7,358 bases of DNA. Origin: Pseudomonadota bacterium (GTDB lineage Bacteria > Pseudomonadota > Gammaproteobacteria > Burkholderiales > Burkholderiaceae_B). Both the position numbers and the translations under genes were made by a program. This document shows positions 1 to 5,850 of this stretch, in pieces (positions within the stretch are counted from its first letter, which is position 1; every line of letters begins with the position of its first letter). Below the pieces are notes generated by a model. That model saw only the letters and a list, made by a program, of their open reading frames with translations, was not told the DNA's origin and did not search any database. The stretch lies in assembly GCA_023427945.1 (NCBI GenBank), contig JAEYZR010000100.1:1-7358 (forward strand), written 5' to 3'.

Positions 1-260
1 CCCATGCACATGCCCATGATGTGCAAGGTCTCGTATTGCGGCAACAATTCGCGATACGCCTTGCGCACCTCTTCCAGCCAGTCTTCGGCGGTCACGCTCA
101 ACAGATCGATGGGTTGCGTACCGTGGCCCGGCAAGGTGATGGCGTGCGTCTCCACGCCGCACCCTTGCAGCACCTTGTGCATGGATCCCAGATCGAATTG
201 CGTGCCGCCCAGACCATGGATCAGCAGTGCACCGACCTTGCTCTTTGGTTCTTCCGCCAC
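1..260 (-). CDS. alpha/beta-hydrolase, N-terminal part (runs off left edge), Cys at nucleophile elbow
   Basis: This is the first 86 residues of an alpha/beta-hydrolase fold protein, resembling the carboxylesterase/monoacylglycerol-lipase group; the rest lies left of the window. The sequence shows an early beta strand followed by an oxyanion-hole HG motif (ALLIHGLGGTQFD), then LPGHGTQ, a helix rich in acidic and basic residues (EDWLEEVRKAYRELL), and the strand plus nucleophile elbow HIMGMCMG at the window edge. The family elbow is normally G-x-S-x-G; here the central residue is Cys. The GTG start at 258-260 is chosen because an AGGGGAG Shine-Dalgarno sequence lies 7 nt upstream. The start is 3 nt after the stop of the MASE1-PAS gene and in the same frame, so translational coupling is likely. 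No signal peptide is visible, suggesting a cytoplasmic enzyme. The substrate is unknown, and the Asp and His of the triad are outside the window. Confidence 0.82.
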   Translation of the reverse strand, partial: MAEEPKSKVGALLIHGLGGTQFDLGSMHKVLQGCGVETHAITLPGHGTQPIDLLSVTAEDWLEEVRKAYRELLPQYETLHIMGMCM

Positions 261-263
261 CGT

Positions 264-1571
264 TCAGCTCCCCTGGACGGACTCGCCTTCGGACGGCAGC
301 ACCTGTACCAGGCCGCTCACGCGATAGACATCGTCGTCCAGTCCGGGCAGGGCGGCGCCGGTGTCCACCACATCCCGATACTGGCCGTCGCCACACAGAA
401 AACGAAAGCGGCGGGTATGGGGGGCCATCTCATCGGGATGCTTGCGACTGGTGTAAATCTGAACCAGCGCCGCCACCTGCTCGCGATCGTCGGGGTGGAT
501 CCGTTCGAAGAACTGCGACTGATGGGCCAGGGCCTCGGCTGGCAGCCCAAGCAGGGCGTTGATGTCGCCGCCCCACAGGATACGTCCGTTGGCGGGGTCG
601 AATTCGTACGCCAGGTGCTGGCTGCAGGCCAGCGCGGCCTCGAAGCGCACTTTCATGGCTGCGGCCTGGCGCAGCGCCCGGTTGCGCCCGTCGGTGATGG
701 CAGCCATGAGCAGGCCGAGCAGGGCGGCAGCGCCCAGATAGACCTGAACTTCCAGAAGGGCGGTGCGCAGGGGTTCACCGGGCGTCACGAATGGCCCTTC
801 GCCTGCCAGCGTATTGAACATCGCGATGCTGGCCAGTACCAGCAGTGCAAAGCTCAGGCCGCGCTTGTCCCACTGCATGGCCAGCAGCACCAGAAAGATG
901 ATGGGGAGATAGCTCAGCTCATAACGCGTGGAGTCCAGGACAGCCAGCGCCACCGGTGCGTCGAACACCAGCACCGTGCTGGCCGCCAGCAGGGCGAACC
1001 ACAACAGGCCACGCCAGAATTCCGAACCCGTGGCACCGCCCGATCGCTGCGCGGTCCAGTTCATCCACGACAAGATGACCGGCACACCGATCAGCCCACC
1101 CACGATGCTGGAAATGACTTCGGTGCTCCAGTTGCCAGGGGCCAGCGATGCTCCCGCCAACGCGAACAGCGCGTTGATGATCCCACTTCCCAGCAAGGAT
1201 CCAGCTATGAGCACCCCGAGAAACCACAACAGACTGTGCAGATCCGTCAGTGTGCGCGGACCCGCCACCTGCCTGCGCCAAAGCGCGGCCATGAGCGGGG
1301 CGACGACAAGTTGAGAAACAGGGAAGATCAAGGCTTCCACCAGCGTTCTTCCCGCCAACACGCCGATGACGGTATGCAGCACCGCCGTGATCACCAGCCA
1401 ACGTGGCCAGTACCGGCGCTCGGACAGCATGAGCACACCCAGCAATACACCGCCCGCCGGCCAGATCAGCGTGCTGACAATCGGGGGCTTGCGGATTTCC
1501 ATGCCGAACCAGGCCAGCAGGCCGAACAGGACGGAGAAAAAAACAAGTCGGAAAGGACTGCGCACTAACAT
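264..1571 (-). CDS. MASE1 membrane sensor with a single C-terminal PAS domain and no output domain
   Basis: The product is about 435 residues. Residues 10-295 form a run of hydrophobic membrane segments separated by short loops, matching the MASE1 integral-membrane sensor domain (WPAGGVLLG near residue 37, WST/SSIVGGLIGVPVILSW near 148-169). Residues 305-425 look like a PAS_3-type domain, with FEAALACSQHLAYEFDP, a tryptophan in ILWGGD, FFERIHPDDRE and the closing YRDVVDTG strand. MASE1-PAS proteins usually continue into a histidine kinase, GGDEF or EAL domain; here the protein ends about 10 residues after the PAS. It is the first gene of a pair with the alpha/beta-hydrolase. For the start, an open frame extends to 1658 but its first 29 residues look non-coding. 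ATG 1571 directly abuts GGAGA, whereas GTG at 1563-1565 has GGAG 7 nt upstream, so GTG 1565 may be the true start. The ligand is unknown. Confidence 0.85.
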   Translation of the reverse strand: MLVRSPFRLVFFSVLFGLLAWFGMEIRKPPIVSTLIWPAGGVLLGVLMLSERRYWPRWLVITAVLHTVIGVLAGRTLVEALIFPVSQLVVAPLMAALWRRQVAGPRTLTDLHSLLWFLGVLIAGSLLGSGIINALFALAGASLAPGNWSTEVISSIVGGLIGVPVILSWMNWTAQRSGGATGSEFWRGLLWFALLAASTVLVFDAPVALAVLDSTRYELSYLPIIFLVLLAMQWDKRGLSFALLVLASIAMFNTLAGEGPFVTPGEPLRTALLEVQVYLGAAALLGLLMAAITDGRNRALRQAAAMKVRFEAALACSQHLAYEFDPANGRILWGGDINALLGLPAEALAHQSQFFERIHPDDREQVAALVQIYTSRKHPDEMAPHTRRFRFLCGDGQYRDVVDTGAALPGLDDDVYRVSGLVQVLPSEGESVQGS

Positions 1572-1576
1572 TCTCC
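1563..1576 (-). promoter_or_regulatory. Shine-Dalgarno that favours a GTG start for the MASE1-PAS gene
   Basis: Reading the minus strand, GGAGA occupies 1576-1572 and is immediately followed by ATG (1571-1569), too close for normal initiation. The in-frame GTG two codons on (1565-1563) lies 7 nt from GGAG, an ideal spacing. Either start changes the product by only two residues. Confidence 0.5.
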
Positions 1577-1852
1577 GAAGACAGTAGGTACCGCTGCTTG
1601 GTATGGCTGGCCAGGCGGTGATTCGAGGCGAGGATGAGCGGATAGAGCGAACAGGCAATAGCGCAACAATTTGCGTCGACAGCCTAACGTGCCGCGACAG
1701 ACCAAATGAAACAGAGGCTGTTTTTGCCTATAAACCCGCACGGGATTTTTGTGTGACTACACTATTTTCAGAGTATCTGGGCCGCAGCGCCAGAGGGAAT
1801 AACCTGATCGTGCAGTGGGCAAAATAATTCTGCGAAATGCAAGCGGCGTTGC
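1572..1852. other. AT-richer intergenic region, no supported gene
   Basis: This 281-nt stretch separates the minus-strand MASE1-PAS gene from the SOS promoter on the plus strand, and it contains several A/T runs unlike the flanking genes. It must hold the promoter of the MASE1-PAS gene, but no convincing -35/-10 pair could be assigned. A 74-codon plus-strand open frame (1603-1827) has no ribosome-binding site and no recognisable protein character. Short dyads occur (GTGT-GACT-ACAC at about 1751-1762; CCCG-CA-CGGG at 1735-1744 followed by a T run), but their stems are only 3-4 bp. No tRNA or other structured RNA was recognised. Confidence 0.6.
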
Positions 1853-1882
1853 TTGAATACTGTATATTTGTACAGCTATTGT
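1853..1882 (+). promoter_or_regulatory. sigma70-type promoter of the 98-residue gene, overlapping a LexA box
   Basis: A -35-like TTGAAT (1853-1858) and a -10-like TATTGT (1877-1882) are separated by 18 nt, each matching 4 of 6 consensus bases. The spacer holds the LexA box, the usual arrangement in LexA-repressed promoters. The predicted transcript would begin near 1889-1890, giving a leader of about 23 nt before the ATG at 1913. The promoter elements are inferred by eye; the LexA box is much the stronger signal. Confidence 0.6.
1860..1875 (+). promoter_or_regulatory. LexA (SOS) box
   Basis: The 16-mer CTGTATATTTGTACAG has the CTG-N10-CAG form and matches the E. coli LexA consensus CTGTATATATATACAG at 14 of 16 positions; the preceding TA also matches the extended 20-bp consensus. 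LexA of beta- and gammaproteobacteria binds CTG-N10-CAG. The box sits 38 nt upstream of the ATG of the plus-strand gene and between its putative -35 and -10 elements, so repression relieved by DNA damage is predicted. The minus-strand MASE1-PAS gene starts almost 290 nt away and is probably not its target. Confidence 0.85.
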
Positions 1883-1912
1883 CTTTGTAATCTTTTTAGC
1901 CGCGAGTTGATC

Positions 1913-2209
1913 ATGACCTACAGCGTCAGTCTGCAAGACTTTCCCGATATTCCCGCCAACCTGCGAGAACAGGCCGAACGCCGCTTCATGCGTACGCTGG
2001 AGCGGGCCATCGGCAGCGAGGAAGACCTGCTCTCGGCCTACGGGGCCTGGTGCACCATCCAGGAGTCCGGTGGCGCAGACGACGCGACTCAGGATGATGT
2101 CGTCCTGGCCAAGCGCTGGTTGCAGGCCGCCACCCGCGCCCAGCAGGACGGTTTTAACGGCCTGGGCGACGCACAGGAAGCCTATTTCGAGTTTCGTGTG
2201 TTGCGCTGA
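1913..2209 (+). CDS. 98-residue soluble protein of unknown function, predicted SOS-regulated
   Basis: I do not recognise the family. The open frame extends back to an ATG at 1853, but that ATG overlaps the -35 element and precedes the LexA box. The start at 1913 (MTYSVSLQDF) lies downstream of the promoter and has a weak GAG ribosome-binding site 6 nt away. The protein is mostly polar and helical in appearance: residues 15-33 (ANLREQAERRFMRTLERAI) look like an amphipathic helix, residues 36-50 a second, and residues 60-78 a third, ending with YFEFRVLR. It has one cysteine (C47) and no membrane segment or signal peptide. It is a single-gene unit that converges on the response-regulator gene with a 13-nt gap. 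A role in the DNA-damage response (for example a division inhibitor or a repair accessory protein) is only an inference from the LexA box; no similarity to SulA or other known SOS proteins was seen. Confidence 0.82.
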   Translation: MTYSVSLQDFPDIPANLREQAERRFMRTLERAIGSEEDLLSAYGAWCTIQESGGADDATQDDVVLAKRWLQAATRAQQDGFNGLGDAQEAYFEFRVLR

Positions 2210-2225
2210 CGGCGCCGGTCCGTCA
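2207..2225. terminator. inverted repeat spanning the two convergent stop codons
   Basis: TGACGG (2207-2212) and CCGTCA (2220-2225) form a perfect 6-bp dyad around a 7-nt centre, so each arm contains the stop codon of one of the two convergent genes. The GC-rich hairpin would form in both transcripts and may act as a bidirectional terminator or 3'-end stabiliser. There is no T tract on either side, so it is not a classical intrinsic terminator. Confidence 0.4.
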
Positions 2226-2774
2226 CTTGACGCGCTGTTTTTCGAGCTTGCGGGCCAGCGTGCGCCTGTGCATGCCCAGGCGGCGCGCGGTTTCGGAGAT
2301 ATTGAACCCGGTGGATGCAAGCGTTTCGTGAATGCGCTCCCATTCCAGCGTCTTGATCGAGGTGGTGCGTTCGGTCACTTCCACTTCGACGTCTCCGGTG
2401 GCGCGTTCGAATGCCGCTTCGATGTCGTCCGTGTTGGAAGGCTTGGCCAGGTAGTGGCAGGCCCCCAGCTTGATCGCCTCTACCGCTGTGGCGATGCTGG
2501 CAAAACCCGTCAGTACGACGATGAGCATGTCGGGGTGATGCGCATGCAGCGCCTGCACACAGGCCAGCCCCGATGCATCGCCTCGCAGTTTCAGGTCGAC
2601 CACGGCATAGTCGGGGCGGCTGCTCTTCAGCAGTTCTATCACGCTTTCCAGGCCGGTGGCATGCAGGACGTCGTAGCCGCGACGCTCGAACGAACGACCC
2701 AGCGTGCGTCCGAAAGCAGCATCGTCCTCAACCAGCAAAAGCTTGCGCTGGCTTGCACCCTGTACATCCATCAC
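2223..2774 (-). CDS. regA: RegA/ActR/PrrA-type response regulator
   Basis: The product is 183 residues, the usual size of the RegA family. Residues 12-125 form a receiver domain with the acidic pocket E16-D17-D18, the phospho-acceptor D60 in VVDLKLRGD, the conserved T89 in VVLTGFASIATAVEAIKLGA, and K111 in the AKPS motif. Residues 145-183 form a short Fis-type helix-turn-helix (NISETARRLGMHRRTLARKLEKQ), the hallmark of RegA/PrrA/ActR/RoxR, which is a minimal two-domain activator or repressor of redox-responsive genes such as terminal oxidases. The gene lies 27 nt downstream of its kinase gene on the same strand, so the two probably form one operon. Translation may begin at GTG 2774 or at the adjacent ATG 2771; a GGA 8 nt from the GTG slightly favours the former. 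The assignment to the family is firm; the actual regulon is not visible here. Confidence 0.9.
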   Translation of the reverse strand: MMDVQGASQRKLLLVEDDAAFGRTLGRSFERRGYDVLHATGLESVIELLKSSRPDYAVVDLKLRGDASGLACVQALHAHHPDMLIVVLTGFASIATAVEAIKLGACHYLAKPSNTDDIEAAFERATGDVEVEVTERTTSIKTLEWERIHETLASTGFNISETARRLGMHRRTLARKLEKQRVK

Positions 2775-2801
2775 AGTCTTGTTCCATAGTGAATTGGGTT
2801 G

Positions 2802-4166
2802 TTAAACATGTTCCATGCCCTCCATTTCGTCCAGTTCGATGGCGGCCAGGGGCAGGCTGAGCGCCACGATTGCACCGCGCAGCGGCCGGTTGACCGCCGT
2901 CACGGTGCCTCCCAGGGCACGCGCCACATTGACCACCAGAAACAAGCCCAGCCCGCCACCCGGGCGCCCCTTGCTCGACTGGTAGGGCTTGCCCAGCCGT
3001 TCGAGCATGCCCGAGTCGAATCCGGGTCCGGCATCGGTGACCGTGATCAGCAGCCGGTCGTCCTGGCGCCGCACCTCCAGCCCCAGCCAGTCTGGTGACG
3101 CCTCCAGCGCATTGTCCAGCACGTTGCAGATCATCTGCCTGAGCGCCGAATCGGACACGATTCGGATGTCCTGGCCAAAATGGTTCTCGTAGGCAAACAC
3201 CCGCACCGGACGCGACTGCCGCCACTCATGCACCAGCTCGTCCAGGAACTTGCGCACCGTCGTGGCTTCCGGCATCTCGCCGCGTGCTTCGCCAGCGGAC
3301 AGCAGAATGCCGGTCACAATCGATTTGCACCGCAGCACCTGATCCTGCATTTCGGTGACTTCCTGCAGCAATTCAGGGTCGGACGTGAAGTGTGGCATAC
3401 GGCGCCAATCGCCAAGAATGACCGCCAGGGTGGACAGCGGAGTGCCCAGCTCGTGCGCCGCCCCGGAGGCCAGCAGGCCCATGCGCACGATATGTTCTTC
3501 CTCGGCGGCTCGCTGGCGCAGGTCGGCGAGGTGGTTGTCGCGTGCGCGCAGATTGCCACTGATGCGCGTGATGAACACCACGAGCAGGCATGCATTCAGG
3601 GCAAAGCACAGCCACATGCCCTGGATGTAAGGGCTGTTGAGACCGCGGTCGTGATCGATGGGCAGAGCCAGTGGCGGGGCGATGAGGGCCAGTCCGGCAA
3701 AACACACGGCCGTGATGACCACCACTGTCCAGGTCGACCAGGGCTTGAGCAATACCGCGGCCAGGCAGGCCTGGAGCAAGTACAGGAATATGAAAGGGTT
3801 GGTGGCGCCACCACTCACATAGAGTTGGACGGTCAGCATCGAAATGTCGATCAGCAGCGCAACGAACAGCTCGGCATTGGATATTTCACGCGGAATCTTC
3901 AGGCGTATGAGGCTGATGATGTTGAAAACCACCAGCACGCCCAGGGCCATGCCCATGAAACGCAGGGGCAGGCGGATCTCGAAGCCGAAATGAACGATGA
4001 AGATGGTCGCGACCTGACCCAGCACAGCGAGCCAGCGTAGCTGGATCAACTGCAGCATGTTCTTGCGACCCGTGGTATCGGTCATGCGCGACCGGTTGGG
4101 CGCAGCTTGAGGCGTTGATTCGGGGTTGGCGTGACTGCGCGTGGTGGAGGTCATCGGTGCATCCAT
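2802..4166 (-). CDS. regB: RegB/ActS/PrrB-type redox sensor histidine kinase
   Basis: This is an inner-membrane histidine kinase, partner of the RegA-type regulator just downstream. Counting from the Met at 4154: residues 35-200 contain about six membrane segments; GGATNPF at 115-121 matches the GGxxNPF quinone-binding motif of RegB; the H-box AAHELGTPLSTLA places the phospho-acceptor at H234; C276 in LRCKSIV, 42 residues later, matches the redox-active cysteine of the RegB redox box; N344/N348 (NVLDNALEA), DAGPGF (374-379) and GGGLGLFL (399-406) form the ATP-binding domain. All signalling residues appear intact. The start is uncertain: Met codons at 4235, 4166, 4154 and 4085 are all in frame and none has a strong ribosome-binding site. 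The 4235 codon abuts a hairpin that looks like the previous gene's terminator, so 4166 or 4154 is preferred; 4085 gives an N-terminus most like RegB. The C-terminal tail ends with an acidic, Met-rich ELDEMEGMEHV. Confidence 0.9.
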   Translation of the reverse strand: MDAPMTSTTRSHANPESTPQAAPNRSRMTDTTGRKNMLQLIQLRWLAVLGQVATIFIVHFGFEIRLPLRFMGMALGVLVVFNIISLIRLKIPREISNAELFVALLIDISMLTVQLYVSGGATNPFIFLYLLQACLAAVLLKPWSTWTVVVITAVCFAGLALIAPPLALPIDHDRGLNSPYIQGMWLCFALNACLLVVFITRISGNLRARDNHLADLRQRAAEEEHIVRMGLLASGAAHELGTPLSTLAVILGDWRRMPHFTSDPELLQEVTEMQDQVLRCKSIVTGILLSAGEARGEMPEATTVRKFLDELVHEWRQSRPVRVFAYENHFGQDIRIVSDSALRQMICNVLDNALEASPDWLGLEVRRQDDRLLITVTDAGPGFDSGMLERLGKPYQSSKGRPGGGLGLFLVVNVARALGGTVTAVNRPLRGAIVALSLPLAAIELDEMEGMEHV

Positions 4167-4181
4167 GATGCGGCAGTGTAA

Positions 4182-4215
4182 TGCCCGCTGCGCAACATGG
4201 GGCTGGCAGCGGGCA
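4182..4215. repeat. 10-bp inverted repeat just upstream of the kinase gene
   Basis: TGCCCGCTGC (4182-4191) and GCAGCGGGCA (4206-4215) are perfect inverted repeats separated by 14 nt. On the minus strand the repeat is followed by ATTACACTG and then the likely start region of the regB-like gene. It could be an operator (for example for autoregulation) or a leader hairpin. If translation starts at 4235 it would instead lie inside the coding region. Confidence 0.45.
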
Positions 4216-4240
4216 AAACGCACGATGCGCGCCATGACAA

Positions 4241-4282
4241 AGCCCCAGGTGAGCCAGACAGGGTGTCTGGTGACCTGGGGCT
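4241..4282 (-). terminator. long two-part hairpin between the MFS and kinase genes
   Basis: The outer arms AGCCCCAGGT (4241-4250) and ACCTGGGGCT (4273-4282) pair over 10 bp, and the inner arms CCAGACA (4254-4260) and TGTCTGG (4264-4270) over 7 bp, with a GGG loop. Read on the minus strand, the hairpin ends in GGGGCTTTGTC, a short T stretch. It lies downstream of the MFS gene and upstream of the kinase gene, so a terminator separating the two transcripts is the simplest reading. The T run is short, so efficiency is uncertain. Confidence 0.55.
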
Positions 4283-4320
4283 GGAGAAGCGGCGCTATCT
4301 TGTTAGGGTGCGGTGATACG

Positions 4321-4352
4321 GAACACCCCTGGCCTTGCCGGCAGGGGTGTTC
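4321..4352 (-). terminator. 11-bp hairpin 6 nt after the MFS stop codon
   Basis: GAACACCCCTG (4321-4331) and CAGGGGTGTTC (4342-4352) are perfect inverted repeats around a 10-nt loop. The hairpin begins 6 nt beyond the MFS transporter's stop codon on the minus strand, the usual place for a transcript 3' end. No T tract follows on that strand, so it may work together with the hairpin at 4241-4282 or protect the mRNA 3' end rather than terminate alone. Confidence 0.5.
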
Positions 4353-4358
4353 GGGTGA

Positions 4359-5696
4359 TCAGTCGCGGCTTTCGAGCGAGCGGTTGATTTTCAGCGCCAG
4401 CAGTGTGCAGGCTGCGCCGGAGATCAGGTAGGCGCTGACATAGGTCAGACCGAAGTTGGCCGACAGACCCAGGGCAACCAGCGGGGCGAAACCTGCACCC
4501 ACCAGCCAGGCGAAGTCGGACGTGAGCGCTGCGCCCGTGTAGCGGTACTTGGTGGTGAAGTTGGCCGTGACCGTGCCGGAGGCCTGACCATAGGACAGAC
4601 CCAGCAACATGAAGCCCACCAGGATGAAGGTGTTCTGGCCAACGGCGCCGCCGTTGAGCAGCATGGGTGCAAACAGACTGAATATGGCGATCAGGATGGC
4701 CAGCAGGCCCAGGGTGGTGCGACGGCCGATGCGGTCGGCGATCAGGCCCGATGCGATCGTGGAGACGATGCCCACGACGGCGCCGAAGATCTGCACCCAC
4801 AGCACGTTGACGATGTTCTGCGAAGAGGTGAGGGCGATCCAGGACAGCGGAAACACCGTGACCAGGTGGAACAGGGCATAGCTGGCCAGCGAAGCGAATG
4901 CGCCCAGGAAAATGTTGTAGCCCTGTTCACGAACGATGGTGATCACGCCCATGGGCTGCAATTCACCTTCTTCAAGTGCCTGGGTGTACTCCTCAGTTAC
5001 AACCAGGCGCAGGCGGGCGAACAGCGCGACGACGTTGATGGCGAACGCGACAAAGAACGGATAGCGCCAGCCAAAGTGCAGGAAGTCGTCCAGCGAGAGC
5101 GAGGAATAGAGATACAGGAACAGGGCGCTGGCCACGAGAAAGCCGATGGGCGCACCCAGTTGGCCCAGCATGGCATACCAGCCGCGGCGGTGGCGCGGGG
5201 CATTGAGCGAGAGCAGCGAGGGCAGGCCGTCCCACGAACCACCGAACGCCACACCTTGCAGGGCACGGAAGATAGCCAGCAGCACGATGGCGGCCACGCC
5301 CAGCGACTCGTAGCTCGGCAGAAAGGCCATGCCGGCGGTGGCCGTGCCCAGCAGGAACAGCGCGCTGGTCAGCTTGACGCTGCGACCCCAGCGGCGTTGC
5401 ATGGCCATGAAAATGGCGGTGCCGAACGGACGGGCCACGAAGGCCAGGGCAAACAGGGTGAATGAATAGAGGATGCCGTCCAGCCGGGTGGCGAAGGGGA
5501 AGAACACGGACGGGAAGACGAGTACGCAGGCAATGCCGAAAACGAAGAAATCGAAGTTTTCGGAGGCCCGGCCGATGACCACGCCAATCGCGATCTCACC
5601 AGGAGCGACCTTGGTACGGTCGGCATGCAGGTCCCGGATATCGCTTTCCATGGGCCCGGAATGGGGTGCAACGTTTGCTTGAGTCGAACTGGACAT
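4359..5696 (-). CDS. MFS transporter, metabolite:H+ symporter (MHS) type
   Basis: The product is a 445-residue inner-membrane permease with about 12 hydrophobic segments and a 30-residue hydrophilic N-terminus. Family marks are the first membrane segment GRASENFDFFVFG (E46, D49; the MHS group has G-N-x-x-E-x-F-D-F-x-x-F-G), the loop QRRWGRS after segment 2, FRALQGVAFGGSWDG (143-156, matching the RxxQGxxxGGEW region of MHS permeases but with SWD), and the repeated MFS loop ADRIGRR (320-326). These relatives carry small organic acids or osmolytes with protons (KgtP, ProP, ShiA), but the substrate cannot be read from the sequence. The ATG at 5696 has only a weak GAG upstream. The gene is transcribed away from cyoA across a 154-nt shared intergenic region, and two hairpins follow its stop codon, suggesting a monocistronic unit. 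Confidence 0.88.
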   Translation of the reverse strand: MSSSTQANVAPHSGPMESDIRDLHADRTKVAPGEIAIGVVIGRASENFDFFVFGIACVLVFPSVFFPFATRLDGILYSFTLFALAFVARPFGTAIFMAMQRRWGRSVKLTSALFLLGTATAGMAFLPSYESLGVAAIVLLAIFRALQGVAFGGSWDGLPSLLSLNAPRHRRGWYAMLGQLGAPIGFLVASALFLYLYSSLSLDDFLHFGWRYPFFVAFAINVVALFARLRLVVTEEYTQALEEGELQPMGVITIVREQGYNIFLGAFASLASYALFHLVTVFPLSWIALTSSQNIVNVLWVQIFGAVVGIVSTIASGLIADRIGRRTTLGLLAILIAIFSLFAPMLLNGGAVGQNTFILVGFMLLGLSYGQASGTVTANFTTKYRYTGAALTSDFAWLVGAGFAPLVALGLSANFGLTYVSAYLISGAACTLLALKINRSLESRD

Positions 5697-5850
5697 CGTG
5701 CTGGCTCGTAATTTAGGATAGTGATGCTAACCCCGAAGGATCGCATTCATCGGGCAAAGACGCCATAGGACAAAATGTCCACTTCCCGTAACGCGGCGTT
5801 CGGCGTACATTTTGCCTCCTTTTCCACGGCTACGCTCACCTTCTTCTGGC
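5697..5850. promoter_or_regulatory. divergent promoter region between the MFS gene and cyoA
   Basis: These 154 nt must carry the start signals for both divergent transcripts. Visible elements are a dyad GGACA-AAA-TGTCC (5768-5780), a direct repeat CGGCGT-T-CGGCGT (5794-5806) and a TACATT (5806-5811) that could serve as a -10 for cyoA, although its -35 is poor. No convincing FNR/Anr box (TTGAT-N4-ATCAA) and no good match to the RegA-type GCGNC-N5-GNCGC pattern was found by eye. Promoter positions are therefore not assigned precisely. Confidence 0.5.

Noticed and set aside
21..1568. 515-codon open frame on the plus strand opposite the MASE1-PAS gene
   Set aside because: Its translation is rich in Gln, Arg, His and Gly without domain character, typical of the antisense of a high-GC gene; the minus strand has clear MASE1 and PAS features.
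1735..1750. CCCG-CA-CGGG followed by a T run, like an intrinsic terminator
   Set aside because: The loop would be only 2 nt, so at most 3 bp pair; no plus-strand gene ends just before it.
1603..1827. 74-codon plus-strand open frame in the intergenic region
   Set aside because: No ribosome-binding site, no recognisable motif, and it lies in an AT-richer region; it probably stays open by chance.
2070..2789. 239-codon plus-strand open frame overlapping the response regulator
   Set aside because: Antisense shadow; the minus strand encodes a complete receiver plus Fis-type helix-turn-helix protein, and this frame also overlaps the 98-residue gene.
3180..4040. 286-codon plus-strand open frame inside the kinase gene
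   Set aside because: Gln/His/Arg-rich antisense shadow of an intact histidine kinase.
5697..5850. RegA-type or FNR-type binding site upstream of cyoA
   Set aside because: Searched by eye for GCGNC-N5-GNCGC and TTGAT-N4-ATCAA; only partial matches that GC-rich sequence yields by chance.
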